Origin: Desulfosarcina sp. BuS5
Lineage (GTDB): Bacteria; Desulfobacterota; Desulfobacteria; Desulfobacterales; BuS5
NCBI RefSeq assembly: GCF_028752835.1
Contig: NZ_CP087952.1
Span: forward strand, 2,399,041 to 2,463,040
DNA length: 64,000 nt
Direction of reading: 5' to 3'
Part shown: piece by piece, positions 54,635 through 63,844 of the stretch
How the letters are laid out: each line of letters opens with the position of its first letter
Numbering within the stretch: position 1 is the stretch's first letter
Position numbers and translations under genes: made by a program
The notes under the pieces: model-generated
What the model saw: only the letters and a program-made list of their open reading frames with translations
Database searches by the model: none
Told to the model about the DNA's origin: nothing

Positions 54635-55942
54635 CAGTAGTGTCCGGTTAGGTTTTTGCATGTTATATGGGATAAAAAAATTAGAAAAATGTTCATTTTT
54701 TACTTGACAAACCAAATAAAAATTTTTTATCGTTTTGTTATAAAATATAATTATAACAAGGAGTTAAGACAAAAATGGACATATTCAATATCCCAAAAAA
54801 GAATTTTAATCCCCAATCTCATGCTCGATTTCTCAAACCTTTGCAAAAGATTTTTCCTGACACGCCACAGCTTAAATCCCGAGGTCACAGGCCATTGAAA
54901 ATGACTTTTGAAGATCAGCTTCACGCACTGATATTTTTCCATCTACAAGAACATGAATCAGCTCGTGATCTTATTCAACACCTTAAAGAAGACGATTTTG
55001 CCAAAGAATGTGTCGCTCCAGATGGAGGGATCAGTCGTAGCAGTTTTTCCGAAATTATCAATTCTCGAGGGCTTGAACAGCTTGAATATGTTTTTCAAGC
55101 TCTTTGCAGCCAGGCACAAAATGCTTTACCATCAAATTATTCAGATCTCGGTGAACTCGTTTCCATTGATGGATCTTTAATTGATGCAGTTCTGTCCATG
55201 TACTGGGCTGATTACAGAAAAGGCGCTAAAAAAGCAAAAGGCCATTTCGGCTTTGATGTCAATCGCAAGATTCCTATAAAAATTCATCTGACAAATGGAA
55301 ATGGCGCTGAACGCCCCTTTGTCAGGTCTATCCTTACAAAAGGCCAAACAGGAATCATGGATCGGGGGTATCAATCACATAAGGATTTTGATCTTCTTCA
55401 GGATGAAAAAAAACATTTTGTTTGCCGCATCAAAGCGAAAACAACAAGAACTATTATCAAAGAGCAGCCTGTTGATCCCGACAGCTATATTTTTTATGAT
55501 GCTGTGGTTCTTCTTGGCACTCCTGGGGTAAACCAGACCAGAAAGCCGGTTCGACTGGTTGGTTATAAAATTGCCGGTGTCAAATATTTTGTGGCAACTG
55601 ATCGTTATGATCTTACAGCCGAGCAGGTTGCAACCGTTTATAAGCTTAGATGGGATATCGAAACTTTTTTCAAATGGTGGAAGAAACATTTAAAAGTGTA
55701 CCACTTGATTGCTCACAGTAGATATGGCCTGATGGTTCAAATCCTTGCGGGGTTAATAACCTACCTGCTTATGGCCATATACTGCCATGAACAGTTTAAT
55801 GAACCTGTATCAATAAAGAGGATTCGTCAGCTTAGAAATACCATCCAGAACGAATTACGTACTGACGAAAAAAACGTATGGTCTAATAATCTGATTATCA
55901 AAGAGCAAATGCTATATGCAAAAACTTAACCGGACACTACTG
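54635..55942. mobile_element. Complete IS4-family insertion sequence
   Basis: A 1308-bp element bounded by 27-bp terminal inverted repeats with a single mismatch (starting CAGTAGTGTCCGGTTA) and flanked by the 9-bp direct repeat ATTAAGAAT at 54626-54634 and 55943-55951. This is a target-site duplication, so insertion was simple. It carries one transposase. Both ends and the gene look intact. Confidence 0.9.
54775..55929 (+). CDS. IS4-family DDE transposase
   Basis: 384 residues. The N-terminus carries a DUF4372-like region (NPQSHARFLKPLQKIF). The catalytic residues are D132 in SIDGSLIDA, D196 in GIMDRGYQ and E296 in the Y-x2-R-x3-E-x6-K signature (YKLRWDIETFFKWWK). An AAGGAG site lies upstream. 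The stop lies inside the right terminal repeat. It should be active as far as sequence shows. Confidence 0.92.
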   Translation: MDIFNIPKKNFNPQSHARFLKPLQKIFPDTPQLKSRGHRPLKMTFEDQLHALIFFHLQEHESARDLIQHLKEDDFAKECVAPDGGISRSSFSEIINSRGLEQLEYVFQALCSQAQNALPSNYSDLGELVSIDGSLIDAVLSMYWADYRKGAKKAKGHFGFDVNRKIPIKIHLTNGNGAERPFVRSILTKGQTGIMDRGYQSHKDFDLLQDEKKHFVCRIKAKTTRTIIKEQPVDPDSYIFYDAVVLLGTPGVNQTRKPVRLVGYKIAGVKYFVATDRYDLTAEQVATVYKLRWDIETFFKWWKKHLKVYHLIAHSRYGLMVQILAGLITYLLMAIYCHEQFNEPVSIKRIRQLRNTIQNELRTDEKNVWSNNLIIKEQMLYAKT

Positions 55943-55951
55943 ATTAAGAAT

Positions 55952-56433
55952 GACATATTTAGGATTATCTATGCAAATTATTTATGCAAATAAAAAATAT
56001 TGATTTTTGCATACACATCCTTCAGCAAGCCGGAAAAGTAAGGAACGGGGGTGAATAAATAAAGCGCAATAAATTTTCAATTGTCAAATAAACAACCTTC
56101 TGTTAATTAGGAATCTAATTATTTTTAATTAATTTTTCGGCATCCTTCATTAATGCTGCAAAAGGAAGGAATAAAAATGCATAAAATAATTGAACAATTT
56201 ATGCGAAATTACAATAATTTTATGAAAAACTGTCAAAAGGTAACAAAATAACAAACCATATATTTCGCCAAAACAAAACAATACTAAAAAAGAAGCTTTA
56301 AACCAGTCTACTTTTAATGATCAATCAAAAAAAAACAGTTCCTGTTCAATTAGAATTATTTTGATGTTGTTTATATTTTGTTGTGTCCGATGGGGCGTGA
56401 CAGTTATTGAAAAGTATTTTTTTTGGAGGTTTA
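55952..56433. other. Upstream region of serC, 482 bp
   Basis: AT-rich DNA that formed part of the hisD-serC intergenic region before the insertion. It contains one possible 24-codon frame (56177-56251) and the GGAGG ribosome site of serC. No tRNA, terminator or operator is recognised. Confidence 0.5.
56177..56251 (+). CDS. Possible 24-residue small protein
   Basis: ATG after AAAGGAAGG at 7-8 bp; it encodes MHKIIEQFMRNYNNFMKNC and five further residues. The good ribosome site is the main support. It could be a real small protein, a leader, or the start of a decayed gene. It shows no amino-acid run typical of attenuation. Confidence 0.2.
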   Translation: MHKIIEQFMRNYNNFMKNCQKVTK

Positions 56434-57522
56434 ATGAAAGAAAACAGAGTATATAATTTTAACGCCGGTCCTGCGGCTTTACCATTGCCGGTTCTTGAGG
56501 AAATAAAAAATTCATTTCTGAATCTCAACGGAAGCGGGATGTCTGTAACTGAAATAAGTCATAGATCGAAATGGTTCGATGATATAATTAATGATGCGGT
56601 GGCAAGAACGAAACGGCTGCTGAATCTTGATGACAGATTCAGAGTACTCTTTATCCAGGGAGGCGCAAGCATGCAGTTTTGCATGATACCAATGAATTTT
56701 CTCCCTAAAGGTAAATCCGCAGATTATGTCAATACCGGAACATGGTCGACAAAAGCTATTAAAGAAGTAGAAATACAGCAAAAACAAATTAATGTTGCCG
56801 CATCATCGGAAGATGAAAATTTTTCTTATATTCCCCAGGATATACAATTCAATCCGGATGCTGCATATATACACATCACTTCAAACAATACAATCAAAGG
56901 AACCCAGTGGGCATCCTTCCCTGAAACAAACGATGTTCCTATTATTTCAGATATGTCATCGGATATGATGAGCCGACCCCTGGATATTGATAAATTCGGG
57001 TTGATTTATGCCGGAGCCCAGAAAAATATCGGACCCGCCGGAGTCTGTATGGTTATAGTTCGAGAGGATATGCTGGAACTTGTTCCGGACAACATACCGT
57101 CAATGCTGAAATATACCACTTATACTGAAAAAAATTCCATGTATAATACTCCGCCATGTTTCGTAATCTATGCGATTCAACTTGTACTCAAGTGGATTGA
57201 AGAGACTATCGGCGGTCTCGGCAAAATGAAACAAATCAACGAACAAAAGGGAAAAAATATTTACAGCCTGCTGGATAACAGTTCCTTTTATACAGGAACC
57301 GCCGCATCCGGAAGTCGTTCATTAATGAATGTAACTTTCCGTCTTCCCAATGAGGAGCTGGAAAAAAGGTTTATCCAGGAAGGAATAGACAACGGGTTCA
57401 TGGGACTCAAAGGACACCGCAGCGTAGGCGGCTGCAGGGCATCTATTTACAATGCTACCTCAATTGAAGCGGTTGAAGCGCTTGTTGACTTTATGAAGAT
57501 GTTTGAAAGGAAGAACGGGTAG
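56434..57522 (+). CDS. serC: Phosphoserine aminotransferase
   Basis: A 362-residue PLP enzyme that makes phosphoserine from 3-phosphohydroxypyruvate. It has the N-terminal YNFNAGPAALPLPVLEE, FIQGGASMQF, and the PLP lysine K197 in IYAGAQKNIGPAG. The C-terminal LKGHRSVGGCRASIYNA follows the family. GGAGG lies 4 bp before ATG 56434; an upstream TTG at 56407 is not needed. Confidence 0.94.
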   Translation: MKENRVYNFNAGPAALPLPVLEEIKNSFLNLNGSGMSVTEISHRSKWFDDIINDAVARTKRLLNLDDRFRVLFIQGGASMQFCMIPMNFLPKGKSADYVNTGTWSTKAIKEVEIQQKQINVAASSEDENFSYIPQDIQFNPDAAYIHITSNNTIKGTQWASFPETNDVPIISDMSSDMMSRPLDIDKFGLIYAGAQKNIGPAGVCMVIVREDMLELVPDNIPSMLKYTTYTEKNSMYNTPPCFVIYAIQLVLKWIEETIGGLGKMKQINEQKGKNIYSLLDNSSFYTGTAASGSRSLMNVTFRLPNEELEKRFIQEGIDNGFMGLKGHRSVGGCRASIYNATSIEAVEALVDFMKMFERKNG

Positions 57523-57540
57523 CATCTTTTGGATAAAAAA

Positions 57541-57574
57541 AATCCTCCCTACGGTGAAAACCGGAGGGAGGATT
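57541..57574 (-). terminator. Terminator serving the minus strand
   Basis: AATCCTCCCTACGGT and ACCGGAGGGAGGATT form a 15-bp stem with one mismatch around GAAA. A run of A residues precedes it on the plus strand, which is a U-run for minus-strand RNA, so it stops transcription from 57676. It may also end serC less efficiently. Confidence 0.65.
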
Positions 57575-57599
57575 ACCTGCAACTATTTAAAAAAACTGG

Positions 57600-57619
57600 A
57601 TTCCGGCTTTCGCCGGAAT
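57600..57619. repeat. Short hairpin repeat (ATTCCGGC)
   Basis: ATTCCGGC TTTC GCCGGAAT, a perfect 8-bp stem. It resembles short dispersed palindromes common in Desulfobacterota intergenic DNA. Confidence 0.5.
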
Positions 57620-57675
57620 TACAAAAAACCTTCAGGTTCTCAGATAATTAGTTTCACAAGGCTGGCGGCATTTCA

Positions 57676-58353
57676 TCACGAGGCGTTGATCCGGTCTATG
57701 ATATGCCGCGCTTTTTGTTTTAGCCGTGGAAGGATCTGCCTAACGAGGCATTCTTTTATTATTCCGCCCTTTTTTACAGGGTAAGCTATAATATCACCTA
57801 CTTCCGGAAGCAGTAAGCTTGTAAATCTAAAACATCCTGTGAACATTATAAGGGTCGGGACAACAGAAAGAAACAAAGCCATTTCCCACTCTGTAAATTT
57901 ATATATTGGCCGCAAGTAGATCGAAACCACCACAGCCATGGGGAGTCCCCAGAAACATAGCCTGCCTAAGAATTCCCTTGGGTCGTAAAAAAATCTTGTA
58001 ATATAAAATAACCTGCAGGCTGTGCATATTGCCAGGCAAACATAAAAAGCCTGCAAGGTTAAACTTATGGAAAAACCTATGCAGTCCCCGCTGAGTATTG
58101 CGAATATAGCTTGTGAGTTTTCTGTAAATATCGAAATATATTCTTTGCCTGCAGGCGTTAATACATATGCATGCCAAATAAGTTTGCATATATAAAAAAA
58201 ACCTGAATTTATAAGTGCAGTGGTTAATAACAGAATCAGGATTATTGCAACTTCATTCCATGTCCTGCGTACATAGTTAACATAAAGATTATTTCGTTTG
58301 AAATAATTGCTCCGGAACTCCTTTAACTTTTTGAACGGATTTCTTGTCATCAT
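57676..58353 (-). CDS. Unknown four-helix membrane protein
   Basis: 225 residues. It has hydrophobic segments at about 35-57 (VAIILILLLTTALINSGFF), 85-115, 133-150 and 160-178. The N-terminus is strongly basic (FKKLKEFRSNYFKRN), as is the C-terminus, which suggests both ends are cytoplasmic. No family is recognised. It stands alone, transcribed away from rpsT. Confidence 0.65.
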   Translation of the reverse strand: MMTRNPFKKLKEFRSNYFKRNNLYVNYVRRTWNEVAIILILLLTTALINSGFFYICKLIWHAYVLTPAGKEYISIFTENSQAIFAILSGDCIGFSISLTLQAFYVCLAICTACRLFYITRFFYDPREFLGRLCFWGLPMAVVVSIYLRPIYKFTEWEMALFLSVVPTLIMFTGCFRFTSLLLPEVGDIIAYPVKKGGIIKECLVRQILPRLKQKARHIIDRINAS

Positions 58354-58441
58354 ACTCTGCTTTGATAATTTTTATTGACAAACCTTATTTTAAAAATTAT
58401 AATTTATATTTTAACTTTGATACATTTAAAGGAGTACGATA

Positions 58442-58705
58442 TTGGCTAATCATAAATCTGCTGTTAAACGCGCCGCTCAGAATGAAAAAAAACGCTTACG
58501 CAATAAAAGCATAAAAACCAGGATCAAAAATGTAACAAAAAGTGTTCAATTAATAATCAAAGACAAATCAGGGGATGAGGTTGCCGCAATCTTGACCAGG
58601 GCTCAGTCCGTGATTGATAATGCTGCAAAAAAAGGTGTTATTCATAAAAATACAGCTGCACGTAAAATATCCCGCCTTTACAAACTCGTTAACAGCAACG
58701 GATAG
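58442..58705 (+). CDS. rpsT: 30S ribosomal protein S20
   Basis: 87 residues, very basic, starting ANHKSAVKRA after a TTG start codon and with the family's NKSIKTRIKNVTK and IHKNTAARKISRL segments. It binds 16S rRNA in the small subunit. The TTG start with an AAAGGAG site 7 bp upstream is usual for this gene, in E. coli too, and may limit translation. Confidence 0.95.
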   Translation: MANHKSAVKRAAQNEKKRLRNKSIKTRIKNVTKSVQLIIKDKSGDEVAAILTRAQSVIDNAAKKGVIHKNTAARKISRLYKLVNSNG

Positions 58706-58717
58706 AAGTTTCCGCCC

Positions 58718-58754
58718 AAAAATTATCTGTCAGGCTAAAAATTATCTGTCAGGC
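58718..58754. repeat. 19-bp tandem duplication at the lptE stop
   Basis: AAAAATTATCTGTCAGGC occurs twice with a one-base spacer. On the minus strand one copy encodes the last LptE residues (LTDNF) and its stop; the other lies beyond it. Confidence 0.7.
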
Positions 58755-59244
58755 GATTATAGACTTTCTCTGCGAGTTTTTTTGAAAGAATCTTAATTGC
58801 TTCACGCTTGTTGTTTTCAGTTGCCGGCTTGTCTGGTGAAACAGCATAGGTTTCGTCTTCCGATATCCCTTTCATGGCCCACATTATCATTCCATCATTC
58901 CCGGCTAATTTTAAATCAACAGCAAGCCTGACCCGCCTTTGACTGGATGTATCGCTGTTATGACGTGAGACCGTGCCTATTGCTAAGGAGCTTACGATCC
59001 CTGTGAGTACGGCTTCCGAGTTTTCTTCGTCTGTTATTACGGCTTTACCGCTTCTTGTAAATTCATAAATTATATCATCAGTTAGAAAATTTTCGATTCC
59101 GGTTTCAGATGTTCTATTTTCAAGGGTTTTCACATATACGCTTTTAACCCCTCCAGGAAGGTCCCCTCCTCCTGTAAACTTGTATGCACAAGAAGCAATA
59201 ATCAGACCAATAAAAACAACAACAATTTTTTTTCCCTTAAACAA
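58735..59244 (-). CDS. lptE: LPS-assembly lipoprotein LptE
   Basis: 169 residues from TTG 59244, which has AAAGGAGG four bases upstream. An earlier in-frame ATG at 59295 would put a dispersed palindrome inside the signal peptide and is rejected. The signal peptide ends at the lipobox IASC, then AYKFTGGGDLPGGVKSVYVK, a LptE start. It forms the outer-membrane LPS translocon with LptD. The gene order leuS-lptE-rpsT is common in Proteobacteria and relatives. Confidence 0.85.
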   Translation of the reverse strand: MFKGKKIVVVFIGLIIASCAYKFTGGGDLPGGVKSVYVKTLENRTSETGIENFLTDDIIYEFTRSGKAVITDEENSEAVLTGIVSSLAIGTVSRHNSDTSSQRRVRLAVDLKLAGNDGMIMWAMKGISEDETYAVSPDKPATENNKREAIKILSKKLAEKVYNRLTDNF

Positions 59245-59260
59245 TGTCCCTCCTTTGTCG

Positions 59261-59288
59261 GTAGGGGCACAAAATTTTGTGCCCCTAC
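59261..59288. repeat. 28-bp palindrome (GTAGGGGCAC type)
   Basis: GTAGGGGCACAAA and its mirror complement through TT, a perfect palindrome 17 bp upstream of the lptE start. It is related to the copies near sat but has GCAC for GTTC. Confidence 0.8.
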
Positions 59289-59360
59289 CCCGCATTTGGC
59301 CTATTCCTCATTTGGATTGATCGGGTTTGGAATCTACCCACTACGGTATGTAGATAAAAA

Positions 59361-61964
59361 TTATACGACTATGTTTACAAGCTTATTTTTTACAATAATA
59401 ACTTTTTTTACATGCTTGTCCCCAATAAATTTTTGAACACGTTCATCTGAAAGCGCTGTTTCCTTAATTACTGCTTCAGCAGCATTTTTACTAATATTGA
59501 ATCTGCTTCTCAATTTACCATTTACCTGTACAACCAGAAGAATGTCATCCTGCACAAGCACTTCTTCCTTATATGACGGCCATGAACTTAACAAAATACT
59601 CTCTTCATGCCCTAAAGACTCCCAAAGCTCTTCAGCAAAATGGGGAACAATTGGTGATAACATAAGGGCTGCGGATTCCAGGGTAAATTTCATCACCCCG
59701 GTATTGATAATGTTTTTTCTTAATTTATCCGACAGGTTGTCTATGGCGTATATTCTGTTGACAAGCTCCATAACAGCGCTTATTGCGGTATTAAAATGGA
59801 ATCTATCCTGAATATCGTTCGTAACCTTTTTTATGGTGTGATGCGTTTTCCTGTATAAATCGAGAAATTCTCCCTCAATTTCATCAACGCCGCCGTTAAA
59901 AGGAACCGCATCCCTGATCAGATCTACGATTATAACAAAAATACGCCATACACGTTTAAGAAAACGATAACCGCCTTCAACACCCTGTTCGCTCCATTCC
60001 AGGTCTCTATCGGGAGGCGCGGCAAAAAGGCAGAAGAGTCTCGTTGTATCCGCGCCATAAATTTCGAGCAGAGTATTAGGATCGATCACATTTTTTTTTG
60101 ATTTGGACATCTTTTCAACACGGCCGACAATAATGTGGTTGTCGCATTTTCTGCATACGGGTTGAGCGCCCTTGTCATTTACTTCCTCCGGAAAAAGAAA
60201 ACCATGTTCCGGGCATGTAAAAGTCTCTTTGCACACCATACCCTGGGTGAGCAACCTGGTAAAAGGTTCCTTGAATTTTACCAAACCCAGCTCATTCAAC
60301 ACGCGAGTATAATATCGGGAATATAAAAGATGTAGAATTGCATGCTCGACGCCTCCTATGTATTGATCCACAGGCATCCAGTAATCGACTGCATCTTTAT
60401 CGAAGATTAGGTCTGAACAATCCGGGCTGCAGTAACGTTCAAAATACCACGAAGACTCAACAAAGGTATCCATGGTATCCGTCTCCCTGTGCGCGTCAGT
60501 GGAGCCGCATTTCGGACATTTGGTCCTGGCATAATAATCGAGCTCTGGAAGAGGAGATTTCCCTCCTTCCAGAAGATCCACATCTTCTGGTAATATAATA
60601 GGAAGGTCATCATCCTTAACAGGAACAATTCCGCATTTATTGCAATGCACCATAGGAATAGGAGCCCCCCAATACCTTTGTCTGGAAATTCCCCAGTCCC
60701 TTAACCTGAAGTTAACAGTTCTTTTTCCCAAATCCTTTTCTTCGATAAACGATGAAATATCATCTATAGCTTTTCTACTATTTGTGCCGTCAAAATCGCC
60801 TGAATTAACCATCACACCTTCACCTGTAAAAGCCTCTGTCATGTAAGAGACTTCAAGATCGTCATCAGGCGGTTTGACTACGATAATAATATCGAGGTCA
60901 TATTTTTTTGCGAATTCAAAATCACGCTGATCATGCGCAGGGACAGACATAACAGCGCCTGTACCATATTCCATAAGTGCAAAATTAGCCGTATAGACCG
61001 GCATTTTTCTCCCGCTTAAAGGATTTATGCAAAAAGCTCCTGTAAAGACTCCTTCTTTTTCATAATTTTCCAGTGCCCGGCTTGATCTGTCCTGCCGGGA
61101 TATACGCGCTATAAACTTATCGATGCTCTCCTCATACGAGGTACCGTTTGATAACTTTTTGACAAGCGGATGCTCCGGCGCGAGACACATAAAAGTCGCT
61201 CCAAAAACAGTATCCGGTCTGGTTGTAAAAACAGGTATATGCTCATCCATATCCTCGATCGGAAATTTAATAAAAGTACCCAGGCTCTTTCCGATCCAGT
61301 TTTTCTGCATTGCAATAACCTTCTCCGGCCATCCTGGAAGCTTATCGCAGTAGACCAGTAGATCCTCGGCAAAATCCGTTATACGAAAAAACCATTGCCA
61401 CAGCTTCTTCTGGCGTACAGGCTCACCACATCTCCAGCACATATCGGCTTCAACCTGTTCATTGGCAAGCACTGTCTGACATGAATCACACCAATTTACG
61501 AGAGCCTCTTTCCTGTAAGCCATTCCCTTTTCATACATCCTTAAAAAGAGCCATTGCTCCCACTTATAATATTCCGGTTTACAGGTAGCTATTTCCCTGT
61601 CCCAATCATATGAAAAACCGAGTCGTTTCAATTCCCTGCGCATGGAATCTATATTATCATATGTCCAGGCCGCCGGATGGGTTCTGTTTGCAATTGCGGC
61701 ATTCTCGGCGGGCATGCCAAAAGCATCCCATCCCATGGGATGAAGAACATTAAATCCACACATCCTTTTATATCTTGCAACAACATCCCCGATTGTATAA
61801 TTTCTGACATGCCCGATATGGATCCTGCCTGAAGGATAAGGAAACATTTCGAGAAGATAATATTTTTTTTTCCCAGGTTCCTCTTTAGTCTTAAACAGGT
61901 TCGATTTTTCCCAGTAGGTTTGCCATTTTAATTCAACAGCCTTATGGTCATACACTTCATCCAT
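59361..61964 (-). CDS. leuS: Leucyl-tRNA synthetase
   Basis: An 867-residue class I synthetase. HIGH is at residues 49-52 ([12 protein letters not shown]), KMSKS in [13 protein letters not shown], and the editing domain has a [12 protein letters not shown] motif. The zinc-type cysteines CWRCGEP are seen in the insertion. It attaches leucine to its tRNA and edits mischarged products. lptE lies downstream on the same strand with a 116-bp gap. Confidence 0.96.
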   Translation of the reverse strand: MDEVYDHKAVELKWQTYWEKSNLFKTKEEPGKKKYYLLEMFPYPSGRIHIGHVRNYTIGDVVARYKRMCGFNVLHPMGWDAFGMPAENAAIANRTHPAAWTYDNIDSMRRELKRLGFSYDWDREIATCKPEYYKWEQWLFLRMYEKGMAYRKEALVNWCDSCQTVLANEQVEADMCWRCGEPVRQKKLWQWFFRITDFAEDLLVYCDKLPGWPEKVIAMQKNWIGKSLGTFIKFPIEDMDEHIPVFTTRPDTVFGATFMCLAPEHPLVKKLSNGTSYEESIDKFIARISRQDRSSRALENYEKEGVFTGAFCINPLSGRKMPVYTANFALMEYGTGAVMSVPAHDQRDFEFAKKYDLDIIIVVKPPDDDLEVSYMTEAFTGEGVMVNSGDFDGTNSRKAIDDISSFIEEKDLGKRTVNFRLRDWGISRQRYWGAPIPMVHCNKCGIVPVKDDDLPIILPEDVDLLEGGKSPLPELDYYARTKCPKCGSTDAHRETDTMDTFVESSWYFERYCSPDCSDLIFDKDAVDYWMPVDQYIGGVEHAILHLLYSRYYTRVLNELGLVKFKEPFTRLLTQGMVCKETFTCPEHGFLFPEEVNDKGAQPVCRKCDNHIIVGRVEKMSKSKKNVIDPNTLLEIYGADTTRLFCLFAAPPDRDLEWSEQGVEGGYRFLKRVWRIFVIIVDLIRDAVPFNGGVDEIEGEFLDLYRKTHHTIKKVTNDIQDRFHFNTAISAVMELVNRIYAIDNLSDKLRKNIINTGVMKFTLESAALMLSPIVPHFAEELWESLGHEESILLSSWPSYKEEVLVQDDILLVVQVNGKLRSRFNISKNAAEAVIKETALSDERVQKFIGDKHVKKVIIVKNKLVNIVV

Positions 61965-62362
61965 TATTATATCATACCTCCAAGTATGTTTGTTCGATAA
62001 CGTAGTGAAGTTATTTTTAAGTGAGCTCTTATATAGATTTTCAGATAATAAATTTCAGAAAGATTATCCAGGAGATCTGAGCTTTACTCAATCATTTTTG
62101 AAATTATCCAGGTTACGCAATATAGGTTGAAATCTATAACATATTGTTCTGATATGTTGCAACAGGCAAGGTGCAACAATTATCCAGAAAATATTTGACT
62201 TGTTAAAGGCAATCTCATATTCAACTAAGAGAATTATTTAAAAATAAATGTGCCTGTTATCAAATATTCCATTACTCAAAGTCTGAAAAACAAATTTTTT
62301 AACCTAAGTTGAGCGAACCCTTAGGTTTAATCTTCTTAAATCGGCGCAAAGGATATTATTGA
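61965..62362. other. Divergent leuS-rng control region, 398 bp
   Basis: It contains three copies of ATTATCCAG (62063, 62103, 62180), a possible TTGACT at 62196, and a hairpin AACCTAAG...CTTAGGTT at 62301-62327 in the rng leader, 36 bp before its start. No gene is seen. Promoters for both genes must lie here. Confidence 0.45.
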
Positions 62363-63823
62363 ATGAGTGTAAAAATCCTTGTTAATGCAGTAGATCCTGA
62401 AGAATGTAGAATAGCGACCATAAGAAAAAATAAATTGGATGGTTTTTATATTGACCGTGCTTCAAAGGCTATTACACACGGCAATATTTATAAAGGTATT
62501 ATAACCCGCATTGAGCCTAGTCTGCAAGCCGTATTCGTTGATTATGGAGCCGAGAGACATGGTTTTCTCGGTCAGAAAGAGATACACAGCGATTATTATC
62601 AGGACAATCCTTCAAGAAGCAAAACCCTGAGTAACTTAGTCAAAACCGGACAGGAGCTGATCGTACAAATAACAAAAGATCCTTTTATGAAAAAAGGAGC
62701 AATGCTTACGACATATATTTCACTACCTGGAAGATACGTAGTTCTTATGCCGGGTACTGTCAATAAAGGAATTTCACGGAAAATTGAGGATGAAAAAGAA
62801 CGTAGCAGATTAAAGAATATAATCGAGAGGCTTAAACTGCCTGAGGGTTTTGGTTTAATAGTGCGCACAGCAGGGGAAAAATGTACAACCACCAGTATCT
62901 CCAAAGACATGAGCTATCTCCTGCGGCTTTGGAAAAATATTAATAAAAACGTAACTAATGAAAAAGCGCCCTGCCTACTTTACAAAGAAAGGAATCTGGT
63001 ACTGAGATCATTGCGTGATTATTTCACTCCTGATGTTACCGAAATTTTAATAGATAATGATGTCTTATTCAGGGAGGCCAAAAATTTCATTAAAATTATT
63101 GCTCCCAAAGAGACCCGGATCGTCAAACTCTACAAGGGGGCTAAGCCGATATTTTCAAAATACCAGCTTGAAAACCAGATCGCTTCCATTTTTCAAAGCC
63201 GTGTCGGGTTAAAATCCGGCGGTTCCATAGTAATTGAACAGACCGAAGCCCTTGTGGCAATAGATGTAAATTCAGGAAAAGCAACCAAAGAAAAGTCTAT
63301 TGAACAGACTGCATCACATACAAACATAGAAGCGGCTGAAGAGATTGCCAGGCAGCTTAGACTTCGGGATCTTGGTGGTCTTATTGTACTCGACATGATA
63401 GATATGAGAGACCGCAAGCATAAAGCAGAAGTAGAAAAGGCACTTAAACTCCATCTGAGAATCGATAAGGCAAAAACAAAAATCGGTAAAATATCACAAT
63501 TCGGTTTAATCGAAATGTCAAGGCAAAGAATACGTCCATCCATAGAGTTCAGCAGTTTCGAAACCTGCAAGCATTGCCAGGGAAAGGGACAGATTCCATC
63601 TCCTGAAACACGCGGCCTCAGTTTTTTACGGGAATTAAGCGCGACGACTCTTAAAAGTGAAATGGTTTCGATTAACTGTATTGTGCCTGTTGATGTTGCC
63701 GAATACCTGTTAAACAAAAAAAGAAAGGAACTTGTTGAACTGGAAACAAGCCGGGGGATTCAAATTAATATAGTCGCAGAAAGCTCTATGACGCGTATGG
63801 AATCAAAAATAGATTACTGTTAA
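62363..63823 (+). CDS. rng: Ribonuclease G (Rne/Rng family)
   Basis: A 486-residue endoribonuclease. The N-terminal S1 domain reads GNIYKGIITRIEPSLQAVFVDYG. The catalytic aspartates are in ALVAIDVNSGKAT and LIVLDMIDM. The zinc-link cysteines are in CKHCQGKG. Its length is that of RNase G rather than RNase E, whose long C-terminal tail is absent. It cleaves single-stranded RNA, including 16S precursor in E. coli. Confidence 0.93.
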   Translation: MSVKILVNAVDPEECRIATIRKNKLDGFYIDRASKAITHGNIYKGIITRIEPSLQAVFVDYGAERHGFLGQKEIHSDYYQDNPSRSKTLSNLVKTGQELIVQITKDPFMKKGAMLTTYISLPGRYVVLMPGTVNKGISRKIEDEKERSRLKNIIERLKLPEGFGLIVRTAGEKCTTTSISKDMSYLLRLWKNINKNVTNEKAPCLLYKERNLVLRSLRDYFTPDVTEILIDNDVLFREAKNFIKIIAPKETRIVKLYKGAKPIFSKYQLENQIASIFQSRVGLKSGGSIVIEQTEALVAIDVNSGKATKEKSIEQTASHTNIEAAEEIARQLRLRDLGGLIVLDMIDMRDRKHKAEVEKALKLHLRIDKAKTKIGKISQFGLIEMSRQRIRPSIEFSSFETCKHCQGKGQIPSPETRGLSFLRELSATTLKSEMVSINCIVPVDVAEYLLNKKRKELVELETSRGIQINIVAESSMTRMESKIDYC

Positions 63824-63844
63824 ATTTCATAATTGAGGGAATAT

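Noticed and set aside
59245-59295. ATG 59295 as lptE start
   Set aside because: The added codons are encoded by a dispersed palindrome, and a far better ribosome site fits TTG 59244.
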